Positions 17,131 to 25,529 of a stretch of DNA of 64,000 nt are shown here, piece after piece (within the stretch, counting starts at the first letter, position 1; each line of letters begins with the position of its first letter). This DNA is from Bacteroidia bacterium (lineage in GTDB: Bacteria; Bacteroidota; Bacteroidia; J057): positions 186,001-250,000 of the forward strand of contig JALEFZ010000006.1 in NCBI GenBank assembly GCA_022760475.1, written 5' to 3'. The notes beneath the pieces are model-generated. The model saw only the letters and a program-made list of their open reading frames with translations, made no database searches and was not told the DNA's origin. Made by a program: the position numbers and the translations under genes.

Positions 17131-18933
17131 TTATCCTTCTCTCAATTTACGAATCCGTTTTCTTACTTCTACCGAGAAGAGGCTGCCAGGATAGGTCGAT
17201 AAAAACTGCAAATAATACTTCATCGCCTGGTCTTTATCTTTCAAGGTGAAGTCATAAATCCGTGCCTTGGTGTAAAGGGCGTCGTCTCCATAAATATCAT
17301 AAGGAAACAGTTCCAAAATGCGGTCGATATAACCCATAGCTCTGTCAAGGTCGTTTTGCTTCAGGAAGATGGTGGCCTTCTCCCAAAGAATTTCATCAGC
17401 CAGGGGATGATCACTGAACTTCAATGCCAGAGAATCAAGCATGTTGAGGGAACTGTCATATTTGCGCTGATAGGTAAGCAATTGGGCAGTAGCAAACATT
17501 TCCAGGGCAGTGGTGGTGGTATCTAGGCCTGTATTGTCCAGGATGGTCAGGTTGAGCTTGATGGCATCATTGGAGATGTCATTGGAAGTATTGTCCTTGA
17601 TGGCAGAAAGAAGTGCCTGAGACAGGTTGAACTCGCCTTTATAATAGGCCAATTGGGCCAATTTATACTTTGCCAAGGCTCCCAACTGGCGATCCTGGAA
17701 GAGATCACTGACCTCTGTGAAAATTAATTTCGCCTTGTTGAATTCCTGCTGAATCAGGTGTATGTCTCCCAAAAGGATACGGGCTTCTGCCCAATTTTCA
17801 TCCGTTAGGCTTTGCCTGCTCGCAGTGAGGAGCTCAAGCTCCTGCTTTGCTCCATCCAGTTGGTCCAGGTAAAACACCATCAGTTTGGACATGCGGTAGA
17901 TGGGCTCATAGAAGGCTGGCTTTCGCCCAAATTCTTTTAATAGATCCTCATATGCTTCTACTGCTGCCTGGATTGACTCCAAGTCGACAGGTATGTTGTC
18001 GAAGGCCTTCAATTCAGCATTTATCGCTTTCTGAAAATGTGCCTGGAAAAAAAACTGAGAGTTATCTTTCAACTTCTGAATGATGTAGTCAAAAGCCTTA
18101 TCAGAAAGGTCGTAGTTTTTGTTGTTGCGCATGGTTTCCCCAAACTGGAACACACGCAAACCGTCTTCACGGTAGAGTTTGTCAATGGATTTCACCTGTA
18201 TGAAGGCCTCCATGAAATTTTCGGTCAAGACGTAGAACTCATAAAGTATATTTCGAAGTCCTTTTTCGGAAGGCTCACGGTCTACAGCTCGTAGAAGGGC
18301 TGTTTCGATTTCATCCTGATTGCTTGGACTGGCCATGTTCAGGATGGATAGGTTGGATGTGTTGTAGTTGCCCCGCTTGTCCTGGAAGTATAGGTTTAGG
18401 TATTCGGTGGTGGCTTTGCCAAACTCCCCTTGCTGGGCATAGATATTGGCAATTTCATTGGCGAAGGCGTATTCGTCTCGGCCTTTGCGCCTTGCTTTGA
18501 GGTAAGTCTGTAATGCCCATTCCAGTTTTCCCGCCTGGTAGAGAAAGGAACCTATCTGAATAAAGTCTCCATCATTCCTTAATTTCTTATTGATGACTTC
18601 CTCATAAATTTTGTCAGCTCCTTTTAGGTCACCTGTTTTTTCAAGGATACTTGCCTTGAGAACAGGGAAAATGGGGCGGTCGGACTTCTTGGAAGTCTTA
18701 GTCAGAAACTTAATGGCCTCATCATACTGATTGAGGTTTTCGTAGCAACTGGCAATTTTTTTGATGTAATCTTCATTTATGCCTCTTCGATTCAGTTTTA
18801 GGTATAAATCCAGTGCGGATTCAAATTCACCATCTTCATAATACCTTTCTGCCAGCTTTACCTCCTGGGATACCTGGGCAACTACAAGGTTGGTCCCTAG
18901 AAAGAGGACCAAGGCTATCGCTAATTTTTTCAT
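17131..18933 (-). CDS. Exported tetratricopeptide-repeat protein
   Basis: The protein has 600 residues from the ATG at 18933, chosen because MKKLAIALVLFLGTNLVVAQ is a clean signal peptide. The rest is helical TPR repeats, such as ERYYEDGEFESALDLYLKLN, SCYENLNQYDEAIKFL, EIANIYAQQGEFGKATTEYL, and near the C-terminus the YbgF-like DRAMGYIDRILELFPYD and DQAMKYYLQFLSTYPGS. Such proteins scaffold envelope complexes, but no partner is encoded nearby. It stands alone between a small unknown gene and HMG-CoA lyase, with its own terminator. Confidence 0.8.
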   Translation of the reverse strand: MKKLAIALVLFLGTNLVVAQVSQEVKLAERYYEDGEFESALDLYLKLNRRGINEDYIKKIASCYENLNQYDEAIKFLTKTSKKSDRPIFPVLKASILEKTGDLKGADKIYEEVINKKLRNDGDFIQIGSFLYQAGKLEWALQTYLKARRKGRDEYAFANEIANIYAQQGEFGKATTEYLNLYFQDKRGNYNTSNLSILNMASPSNQDEIETALLRAVDREPSEKGLRNILYEFYVLTENFMEAFIQVKSIDKLYREDGLRVFQFGETMRNNKNYDLSDKAFDYIIQKLKDNSQFFFQAHFQKAINAELKAFDNIPVDLESIQAAVEAYEDLLKEFGRKPAFYEPIYRMSKLMVFYLDQLDGAKQELELLTASRQSLTDENWAEARILLGDIHLIQQEFNKAKLIFTEVSDLFQDRQLGALAKYKLAQLAYYKGEFNLSQALLSAIKDNTSNDISNDAIKLNLTILDNTGLDTTTTALEMFATAQLLTYQRKYDSSLNMLDSLALKFSDHPLADEILWEKATIFLKQNDLDRAMGYIDRILELFPYDIYGDDALYTKARIYDFTLKDKDQAMKYYLQFLSTYPGSLFSVEVRKRIRKLREG

Positions 18934-19046
18934 AAAAACCGTACGCATTATTTTATACAGAATCAGTTTCTTCCTGAGAAGGATTCAAGATGGGCTTTTC
19001 AAGGGGAATCTTTTCTATAGAAACTCGGCTGATTGTGTTTTCAAGT

Positions 19047-19086
19047 TAAAAAAAATCAAGACCTAATATCAATGTGATTGAGGTCT
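19047..19086 (-). terminator. Intrinsic terminator after the 149-residue gene
   Basis: On the minus strand AGACCT and AGGTCT close a 16-base loop with some inner pairing, followed by TGATTTTTTTT. It begins 12 bases past the stop at 19098. Confidence 0.7.
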
Positions 19087-19097
19087 ATTCTTGCTTC

Positions 19098-19547
19098 TTA
19101 AGCCCTTCTGCTTCTGAGCCGATCCTCCCAGGTCTCAAGGGATTTTTTTACCCTGTTTTTCCTGACAAACTTTGGCAATACTGACTGGTGTTCGTTGACA
19201 GCATCCTGGATGCTGTGCAGGTCTATGCCATTACCATTTCTTCTAAGGAGGTTTTTTAGGGTGTCATCCATATCTACTCCAAAAGCAGCCTGAATCTTTT
19301 GGTCCAATTCATCAATTGCCAGATGGAATCGATCTTCGGCATTGGTTTTCATGTTTTGCAAAGCCCTTTCGGTTTCTGCTTCGGAACTTGAAAACTCAAA
19401 GTCCTGTAGAATCATCTCCATAAATGTCAGATTGGAAAGTCTGGTAAGTGAACGGATCTCCTGGCGGCTCATGGGCCTGCCCAATTTTGACTCAATGAGG
19501 GCTTTGGCCTTTTTACATTCGTTTTTGAAAAGGTCGGTATAGGACAT
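19098..19547 (-). CDS. Small cytoplasmic protein of unknown function
   Basis: The 149-residue protein has no signal peptide or membrane segment. It is helical and charged, with a Cys in KNECKKAKALIESKLG, and ends in a strongly basic tail (KFVRKNRVKKSLETWEDRL then RSRRA). The GRPMSRQEIRSLTRLSNLTF stretch looks like a short helix-turn-helix-type segment, but this is a guess. It starts 41 bases after the cyclophilin gene on the same strand, so it may be the last gene of a gcvH-cyclophilin operon. No family was recognised. Confidence 0.5.
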   Translation of the reverse strand: MSYTDLFKNECKKAKALIESKLGRPMSRQEIRSLTRLSNLTFMEMILQDFEFSSSEAETERALQNMKTNAEDRFHLAIDELDQKIQAAFGVDMDDTLKNLLRRNGNGIDLHSIQDAVNEHQSVLPKFVRKNRVKKSLETWEDRLRSRRA

Positions 19548-19588
19548 GGAAAGTGTTTTATATTTTAACGAAGGTCAAGCCCTTTGGG

Positions 19589-20224
19589 TTAAGGCTGCAA
19601 TTCTGCCCTAAGGATAAAATCCAGGTCGCTATAGTTGCTTTTGAAATATTCATTTCCCTGGCTGTACATTTCTTCCTGATGGTTGGCAGGATCAAAACCA
19701 TATCTGCCATTTAATAGATTCAAGGTATTCCAACTTTGCTCTCCAATGATCCTTCCAACTGGCGGAAAGCCCCTTAGTCCCATAAACTCAATCGTGTCCA
19801 GCTTGAAGTTGTCTTCCAGGTTAATGAATAATTGGGTATCTCTTGAGTCTTTTCCTTCCCTTGCATATGAAATGGTTCCTTTCAGATTGGAATGTCGCAG
19901 TGGCTCGTCATGGATGGGGTGCTTACGCCAATATTGACTTACACTTGGCTTTCCCGAAATACCAAACTGCACCACATAGGGAGGCTGAACCCTGAAAATG
20001 TAGGAACTGTCGTAATATGACTCTCCAAGAAGTTGGTAAAGTCTGTCTACTCCTTCAGGACTCCAGTCTCTAATGGCCTCTGCAAGGATTTCTCCCTTGT
20101 TGGTTTTTATAACAAATTGGAAAGTATCCGGTGCTGCAACCCAATCTGATTTTGGGCTGTAACTATTCTCATTCCCACAAGCAAAGAGAAATGCCAGTGA
20201 AGCAATACAAAAAAGAATTCGCAT
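19589..20224 (-). CDS. Cyclophilin-type peptidyl-prolyl isomerase lipoprotein
   Basis: The 211-residue protein has a lipobox (IASLAFLFAC, Cys 16) and a cyclophilin domain from about residue 35. Family features are FVIKTNKGEILAEAI, YDSSYIFRVQPPYVVQFGIS (the usual F-H-R-V-I catalytic stretch is altered to YIFRVQPP), GTISYAREGKDSRDTQLFIN, and VGRIIGEQSWNTLNLL. The Arg of FRV and the Q-x-F of TQLFIN are kept, so it is probably active. It should help fold proline-containing proteins in the periplasm. It starts 21 bases after gcvH on the same strand. Confidence 0.83.
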   Translation of the reverse strand: MRILFCIASLAFLFACGNENSYSPKSDWVAAPDTFQFVIKTNKGEILAEAIRDWSPEGVDRLYQLLGESYYDSSYIFRVQPPYVVQFGISGKPSVSQYWRKHPIHDEPLRHSNLKGTISYAREGKDSRDTQLFINLEDNFKLDTIEFMGLRGFPPVGRIIGEQSWNTLNLLNGRYGFDPANHQEEMYSQGNEYFKSNYSDLDFILRAELQP

Positions 20225-20245
20225 GTAATGAAATTAATGGCTGGT

Positions 20246-20632
20246 TTAAGCCTCTTGTTCTACCTGTTTTTGGTATGCATCAGCATCCATCAAACTGCTC
20301 ATGTCAACCCCCTCTTCGAATGTAATTTTGATCATCCATCCGTTTCCATATGGGTCTTCGTTCACTAATTCTGGTTGGTCTTCCAAGGCAGGGTTCACTT
20401 CAGAAACTTCTCCTGAAATGGGCATAAACAGGTCAGAAACAGTTTTTACCGCTTCTACTGATCCGAAAACTTGATTGGCATCCACCTGGTCGCCTACTGA
20501 GTCTACATCAATATAAACAATGTCTCCCAATTGGCTTTGGGCGAAATCAGTGATACCAACAGTTGCAGTAGTTCCTTCAATACGTATCCACTCGTGCTCC
20601 TTGGTATATTTGAGGTCTTCTGGAAAGTTCAT
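20246..20632 (-). CDS. gcvH: Glycine cleavage system H protein
   Basis: The 128-residue lipoyl carrier protein shuttles the aminomethyl group between the P, T and L proteins. [16 protein letters not shown] is the standard start. [19 protein letters not shown] is typical, and the lipoylated Lys is residue 63 in [31 protein letters not shown] and [10 protein letters not shown] follow. The length is normal. None of gcvP, gcvT or lpd is in the window, so the cleavage genes are scattered, as often in Bacteroidota. The cyclophilin lipoprotein gene lies just downstream. Confidence 0.95.
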   Translation of the reverse strand: MNFPEDLKYTKEHEWIRIEGTTATVGITDFAQSQLGDIVYIDVDSVGDQVDANQVFGSVEAVKTVSDLFMPISGEVSEVNPALEDQPELVNEDPYGNGWMIKITFEEGVDMSSLMDADAYQKQVEQEA

Positions 20633-20810
20633 TAGCGTTGTTTTCGAGGATTAGACTTTAGAAAGGCGAATTTAGGAGAAAAATTGAATATAGCAACTTA
20701 AGGCTGGCAGAGGGGTGCAACCTAAAATGACTTCATGTTATTTTCTGAATAGCGGGGTTTAATTCCTCGGAAAACATGGCCTAATTTTTATATTTAAAAA
20801 AAATAGTTGT

Positions 20811-21368
20811 ATGCGACTTTCCTCAATTGTGTTACTGGCTGTCCTGTTCATGTTTTGTCTTCCCATGCAAGGACAACAGAAGTTTATCCTCAATGCAGAG
20901 GTAGGTGGTAAGGTATTCCTCTTTGGGTCCCTATCCCTGGAATCCTACTGGGAAAAGCCTCAGTTTGGAATAGGCATGGGTGCAGGATTTAATTCTATTT
21001 CTCGCAGCAATCAATTCCTGACCGACTCTGCTACCAATGAACTGGTAGAGTTTTCGTCAACGGAGCTTAGAATTCCACTCACAGCCTACATCTACAAGAC
21101 TTTTGGAAGAGACAAACACAGGCTTTTTATCCCTCTTGGCTACTCTACATTGACATCTCTGACCAGAAGTAATACTGGAGGTGAAACGAGTTGGAACTTT
21201 GAAGAGGTTTCACCCCTTCCATTTGCTGGAATGGGTTATGAACTCCATGGAGAAAAGGTCATTTTCCGCCTTCCTGTTTATGTACTTTACCTTGGGGATG
21301 ATCCATCAAATATCTTCCCGGACTTTTTACCTTGGCTAGGAATGAGTTTTGGCTTTCGCCTGGGCTAA
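20811..21368 (+). CDS. Exported small beta-rich (barrel-like) protein of unknown function
   Basis: The protein has 185 residues with a signal peptide (SSIVLLAVLFMFCLPMQGQ). The mature protein has alternating short strands: FILNAEVGGKVFLFGSLSLE, FGIGMGAGFNSIS, LRIPLTAYIYKTFG, KVIFRLPVYVLYLG and the closing LPWLGMSFGFRLG. This fits a small outer-membrane barrel, although no family was recognised. Upstream TATATTTA differs from the -7 consensus by one base. It is convergent with the oxidoreductase gene 15 bases away. Confidence 0.5.
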   Translation: MRLSSIVLLAVLFMFCLPMQGQQKFILNAEVGGKVFLFGSLSLESYWEKPQFGIGMGAGFNSISRSNQFLTDSATNELVEFSSTELRIPLTAYIYKTFGRDKHRLFIPLGYSTLTSLTRSNTGGETSWNFEEVSPLPFAGMGYELHGEKVIFRLPVYVLYLGDDPSNIFPDFLPWLGMSFGFRLG

Positions 21369-21383
21369 AAGAATCTTCACCTA

Positions 21384-22487
21384 TCAACGAAGTTGAATCG
21401 CCTTGCCTGATTTTGCAGATTTCATGGCCGCGTCCAGTATTTCCATAACTGTCATGTTGACCTCAAGGGAGGAAAGTTCGATTTCGCTTACTTTATGAGT
21501 TCCCCGAACCGTCGCTGCCAATAAGGCAAAAGGATCATCCAAGGGAGTTTCCAGCTTGGCAAGAGGCAGTTGACGTTCTTTCTGACCTTCATTTTCCCAG
21601 TACATCAAGGTAGACCTGTCTTTTGCAAGAAAATAGCCTTCTTTCCCATATACTTCCATGTCCTTTCTGTTGTAAGTCCAGTTCCAGGAGGCCTGGATAA
21701 TGGCTTGTGCCTTGGGATAAGTCAATACAATGGTTGCTTCATCATCTACCTTGGGGTAGAGTTCAGGTTTGATTTGCTGGGTAACAGCGAAAACAGATAA
21801 GGGTTTTTCTCCTTTCATGAGCCAGGTCATGAGGTCTGCTCCATAGCAACCAAAATCAGTGAGGGCACCTGCTCCATTTTGTTCAGGATCTGTGAGCCAT
21901 TCGAGGAACTCTTCATTGCAGCCAATCTCAATTGGTCCTGGATGACCGTCATGAATTACTACCTTCCTGATTTCTCCGATTGCAGAATACTTATTTTTGT
22001 GAATGAGTTCGTAGATCCTATGGTTGGAGGGGTACCAGGTCGTTTCATAATTGGTAAGTAAATGAATGCCATGGGTCTTTGCCAATTGCTCCATCTTTTT
22101 GGCATGTTTCAGGCTTACAGCCAAGGGCTTTTCGACCATTACATGGATTTTTCTTGCTGCACAGTATTCCACGGTTTCCAGGTGTTGGGAAATGGTGTTG
22201 AAGGCACAGACGGCCTCAGGTTTGGTTTTTTCAACCATTTCGGGCAGGCTGGCATACCAAAGAGTTGTATCCAGCCCATGCTGCTTCAGGTACCTCATAG
22301 CCAATTCCTTATTGGGTTCTGCTATCCCGACTATGTCAATGTCTCCCCTTTTTTCTCTCCCCAATAGCCAGTGGACATGGGTATGGGTAAAGCCATCAAT
22401 GCCAATTCTCACAGGTTTAGCATCAGTTTGGGAGAATCCAGTCATGCTCATAAGGATTAGGCTGAGTAGTAGTAGAAGATTTTTCAT
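21384..22487 (-). CDS. Exported Gfo/Idh/MocA family oxidoreductase
   Basis: The 367-residue protein has a signal peptide (MKNLLLLLSLILMSMTGFSQ), so it is expected in the periplasm. VRIGIDGFTHTHVHWLLGR replaces the usual GxGxxG dinucleotide loop. IVGIAEPNKELAMRYLKQHG, KPEAVCAFNTISQHLETVEYC and VMVEKPLAVSLKHAKKME carry the family order, with the catalytic Lys in EKPLA. The catalytic domain contains TDFGCYGADLMTWLM. It may be an NAD-dependent sugar dehydrogenase or a GH109-type glycosidase, but the weak nucleotide loop makes cofactor binding uncertain. It diverges from neuA. Confidence 0.78.
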   Translation of the reverse strand: MKNLLLLLSLILMSMTGFSQTDAKPVRIGIDGFTHTHVHWLLGREKRGDIDIVGIAEPNKELAMRYLKQHGLDTTLWYASLPEMVEKTKPEAVCAFNTISQHLETVEYCAARKIHVMVEKPLAVSLKHAKKMEQLAKTHGIHLLTNYETTWYPSNHRIYELIHKNKYSAIGEIRKVVIHDGHPGPIEIGCNEEFLEWLTDPEQNGAGALTDFGCYGADLMTWLMKGEKPLSVFAVTQQIKPELYPKVDDEATIVLTYPKAQAIIQASWNWTYNRKDMEVYGKEGYFLAKDRSTLMYWENEGQKERQLPLAKLETPLDDPFALLAATVRGTHKVSEIELSSLEVNMTVMEILDAAMKSAKSGKAIQLR

Positions 22488-22570
22488 TTTTTAGGGATAA
22501 TCAACAAAGTATCGAAAAACAATCTCCTCTAAAACTATGAAATTGTTTTTCAAGCTAATAAGTTTAAGTC

Positions 22571-23293
22571 ATGAATATTTTGATTACCATCTGCGCCCGT
22601 GGAGGTTCCAAGGGAGTACCGAATAAAAATATCCTTGACATCGGAGGCAAGCCCCTCATTGCCTATTCTATACAGACTGCTCAAACTTTTGCAAAGAATC
22701 ATGGGGCAGAAATTGTCCTTTCAACTGAATCTGAAAAAATAAGGGGAGTTGCAGCGAAGCATGGCCTCGAATCTCCTTACCGAAGGCCTGAAAGCCTGGC
22801 TGGAGACCGAGTGGGGAAAGTGGCGGTGATCCGCGATGCATGGGAATGGGCAGAAAAGCACTTTGAAAAAAGCTATGAGCTGGTGCTTGACCTGGATGTA
22901 ACCTCACCCCTACGCACCCAAAAAGACCTTGCAGAAGCCCTGGAGAAAATTCAGCGGCTGAAGGAAGCAAAAGTCCTGTACTCCGTAAGCCACGCCCGAA
23001 GAAATCCCTATTTCAATATGGTTGAGGAGGCGGATAATGATTTGGTCAAGCTGGCAAAAAGACCTGATAAACCCTTTTTATCCAGGCAAGTAGCCCCCAA
23101 GGTTTACGATATCAATGGTTCATTTTATTTCTACAAAAGAGAGTTCTTCGTCGAAGGCTTCGAGAGCGTTACCCTTGACCATCAGTCTACAGTTTATGTC
23201 ATGACCCATCTTTGTTTTGACATTGATGAGCCCTTGGACTATACCTTCATGAAGTTTTTGATTGAAGGTGGGCATTTGGAAATAGAGGTCTAA
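22571..23293 (+). CDS. neuA: CMP-nonulosonic acid cytidylyltransferase (NeuA/LegF type)
   Basis: The 240-residue enzyme couples CTP to a nine-carbon keto sugar acid, giving the CMP-sugar donor. ILITICARGGSKGVPNKNI is the CTP-binding N-terminus. EIVLSTESEKI, YRRPESLAGD, LVLDLDVTSPLRTQKDLAEA and YDINGSFYFYKREFF are in family order. It is the only plus-strand gene of the nonulosonic locus, and its stop codon abuts that of the polysialyltransferase-like gene with no base between. With NeuB, NeuC and the Bac-type enzymes on the other strand, the likely substrate is legionaminic acid rather than Neu5Ac. Confidence 0.9.
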   Translation: MNILITICARGGSKGVPNKNILDIGGKPLIAYSIQTAQTFAKNHGAEIVLSTESEKIRGVAAKHGLESPYRRPESLAGDRVGKVAVIRDAWEWAEKHFEKSYELVLDLDVTSPLRTQKDLAEALEKIQRLKEAKVLYSVSHARRNPYFNMVEEADNDLVKLAKRPDKPFLSRQVAPKVYDINGSFYFYKREFFVEGFESVTLDHQSTVYVMTHLCFDIDEPLDYTFMKFLIEGGHLEIEV

Positions 23294-24466
23294 TCAATGG
23301 ATTTCCTTTACATGCTTACCAAAGACTTCCTTTAGGAGGGGATAAAGATCTTTCCACCTTTTCACATACATCGGAGGGCTGTTTTGGGTAAATTCAAATA
23401 AGGGCTGAATGCCGAAATAGTACTGGGTTTCCTTGGCAGGATAGAGCCTTGAAAGGTAAAAGACTGCCGAAGAGAAAGGCGAAAATACATAGGCCACCTT
23501 TCCGTACATTTTCTTGAATATCAATTCCAGGTTGAGGCTTTTCAGCTCGGGCTTATCCCAGATAAGCACATCCAGGCCTTTTGCCGATAAATGGTCAATG
23601 ATTTTTTCAATGACTTCCTTTTCCTGTCTGGGGTGGGGTTTAATCAAAAATGTGTATTGGCTAGGTTCGTTGATTCGATCCACACACAAGTCCAGAAATT
23701 TTTCCCAAAAGGCATCCGAAACTTCAAACTGCTTCAAGGCCTGAGTGGCAATTAGTACTAGGGCTTTTTCTGATGGGAGTTCTACTTTATTGATCAATGG
23801 GAAATAGGTCTCTAGCTTCAGGTCATCCTGAAGAAATCCTTTTTCGCTCACGACAGGGTGAATAAAGCTGGATTTTAAACCCCTGTTTTCCTGAAAGGCC
23901 CTTAACTCTTCATCAAATACACAGTGAAATTTGATGCCTGTTTTTGCCCCCCTTTCATCATCCATGACATCCAGATAGTCTCCCAATCCATGCTCGAAAT
24001 AAGAGATATCAGACGTGGGAAATTTATTTTTGATGGATGAGTTCAGCTTCACCAGGGGCTGGGTATGCAATTTGAAGGCTTCATAGTCTATACCAAATGC
24101 ATCTGCACATTTTTCCTCAAGCCTTTCCTGCAACTTTTTGCTCTCCTGAGCCTGCTGTCTTTGGTACAGCATGTCATAGACTTGTTTGAAGCCTGGAAGG
24201 GTTTTGGCCTTTCTTGTCAATCGCTTTTTTAGGCTTGGCACCTGCGAAGAGTTTTCTGCCATTGGAAGAGACATGTCCACGACCCAATCGTAGGCATGAT
24301 GAGAAATAGCCTGCAAAATCGGACCCTTCTGCGAAGGCTTTAGTGCCAAAGCATCTACAATGAAGAGGTCTTGGTCTTCACTGCCCTTGGTATTTTTAGC
24401 ATAAATGGACTGATAGAGGGCAGATAGCCCCGAAGTACTAATGAATATCCTGAGCGTCTTTCCCAT
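23294..24466 (-). CDS. Polysialyltransferase-like (POLYST-type) glycosyltransferase
   Basis: The protein has 390 residues with no signal peptide. Three short motifs match bacterial sialyl- and polysialyltransferases of the GT-B type: an acidic-Gly motif SYFEHGLGDY (about 156-165), a His-Pro motif LIKPHPRQE (about 274-282) and a Ser-Ser motif VFSPFSSAVFY (about 327-337). These are the proposed acid, CMP-binding and phosphate-binding sites. It starts two bases after the dehydratase gene at the end of the nonulosonic operon and faces neuA. I infer that it transfers the CMP-activated sugar to a surface glycan. A single addition or a polymer are both possible. Confidence 0.6.
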   Translation of the reverse strand: MGKTLRIFISTSGLSALYQSIYAKNTKGSEDQDLFIVDALALKPSQKGPILQAISHHAYDWVVDMSLPMAENSSQVPSLKKRLTRKAKTLPGFKQVYDMLYQRQQAQESKKLQERLEEKCADAFGIDYEAFKLHTQPLVKLNSSIKNKFPTSDISYFEHGLGDYLDVMDDERGAKTGIKFHCVFDEELRAFQENRGLKSSFIHPVVSEKGFLQDDLKLETYFPLINKVELPSEKALVLIATQALKQFEVSDAFWEKFLDLCVDRINEPSQYTFLIKPHPRQEKEVIEKIIDHLSAKGLDVLIWDKPELKSLNLELIFKKMYGKVAYVFSPFSSAVFYLSRLYPAKETQYYFGIQPLFEFTQNSPPMYVKRWKDLYPLLKEVFGKHVKEIH

Positions 24467-24468
24467 CT

Positions 24469-25464
24469 TTATAGAATTTGCTCCCTATACAGCAAATCCC
24501 TGATTTCTTCCTGAGAAAGCATCTCCATGTTGTCAGAACTGTAATTGGAAAAACTTGCATGGGTGTCCGGCTGGAAATTGTCGTAAGGCGAGTTCCTTAG
24601 GATAAACATGCTGTCAGTTTCTTCAATGAAGGGTCTTTCTTCCTCGGTAAACAAGGCTTCGTACAACTTCTCTCCAGGCCTCAGTCCAATAACCTTGATT
24701 TCGATGTCATCCGGCTTATGGCCATATTTAGCGGCGAGTTCCTGGATCATTACTTCTGCCAGGTCTTTGATTTTGAGCCCGTTCATTTTCAGGACAAAAA
24801 TCTCTCGCCCATTCATGTTTTCTGCCGCCCTTAGAATCAGTGAAACAGCCTGGGGAATGGTCATAAAAAACCTGGTCATATCCTCAGAGGTAAGCGTAAT
24901 CGGACCTCCCTGGGAAATCTGATTTCTGAACAATGGAATAACCGAACCTACGGAGTTGAGGACATTACCGAAGCGTACACAAGCAAAATTGGTTTGGGAA
25001 GTACCCAGGGGAGCATTGATGATGATGCGTTCTCCCAGCAATTTGGTGGCTCCCATGGTATTGATTGGGCTAACCGCCTTATCTGTTGAGATCCCAACCA
25101 TCTTCTGGACATTGTTTTCAATAGCTGCCTCGACTACATGCTTTGTCCCGATCACATTGGTGTAGACAGCCTCGAAGGGGTTATACTCACAGAATGGAAC
25201 ATGCTTCAGGGCGGCTGCATGGAAAATATAATCTACGCCTTCTGCTGCCCTCAAAATCCTGTCTCTGTCTCGGACATCTCCGATCAGGTTTCTGATTCGA
25301 TTGGATTTTATTTTTTGATTTAGGTTAAAATGTCCCGATTCACTGTTGTCCAGCACCCTTACTCTTTTGGGATCAAATGGGATAAGCTGTTTAACAATTT
25401 CGGAACCTATTGATCCGCAACCACCTGTTACGAGTATGTCTTTGCCTTCGAATAATTCGTTCAT
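24469..25464 (-). CDS. UDP-GlcNAc 4,6-dehydratase (LegB/PglF-like, retaining type)
   Basis: The 331-residue extended SDR begins ILVTGGCGSIGSEIVKQL (cofactor loop), then LDNSESGHFNLNQK and YIFHAAALKHVPFCE. The catalytic region is GISTDKAVSPINTMGATKL. The Thr-Asp-Lys triad is present, and a Met replaces the Tyr of inverting PseB/FlaA1 enzymes, as in PglF- and WbpM-type retaining dehydratases. It should make UDP-4-keto-6-deoxy-GlcNAc, the first step towards bacillosamine and legionaminic acid. GLRPGEKLYEALF is typical of the family. It lies between the aminotransferase gene (65-base gap with a hairpin) and the transferase gene (two bases). Confidence 0.87.
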   Translation of the reverse strand: MNELFEGKDILVTGGCGSIGSEIVKQLIPFDPKRVRVLDNSESGHFNLNQKIKSNRIRNLIGDVRDRDRILRAAEGVDYIFHAAALKHVPFCEYNPFEAVYTNVIGTKHVVEAAIENNVQKMVGISTDKAVSPINTMGATKLLGERIIINAPLGTSQTNFACVRFGNVLNSVGSVIPLFRNQISQGGPITLTSEDMTRFFMTIPQAVSLILRAAENMNGREIFVLKMNGLKIKDLAEVMIQELAAKYGHKPDDIEIKVIGLRPGEKLYEALFTEEERPFIEETDSMFILRNSPYDNFQPDTHASFSNYSSDNMEMLSQEEIRDLLYREQIL

Positions 25465-25490
25465 CAGAGTTTAAAGTATCTCATTGAGGC

Positions 25491-25517
25491 TCTGCCTCGG
25501 ACTGGAGTCCAGGCAGA
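25491..25517 (-). promoter_or_regulatory. Stem-loop between the aminotransferase and dehydratase genes
   Basis: TCTGCCT pairs with AGGCAGA and, inside it, GGACT pairs with AGTCC around a two-base loop, with one unpaired base between the stems. There is no T-run after it on the minus strand, so it is not a standard terminator. It may set mRNA stability or partial read-through within the operon. That role is inference. Confidence 0.5.
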
Positions 25518-25529
25518 ACTGAAAATCGT

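Noticed and set aside
22066-22494. Plus-strand frame of 142 codons opposite the Gfo/Idh/MocA gene
   Set aside because: It mirrors the coding frame of the opposite gene, with low-complexity Ser/Trp/Phe-rich composition and no signature.
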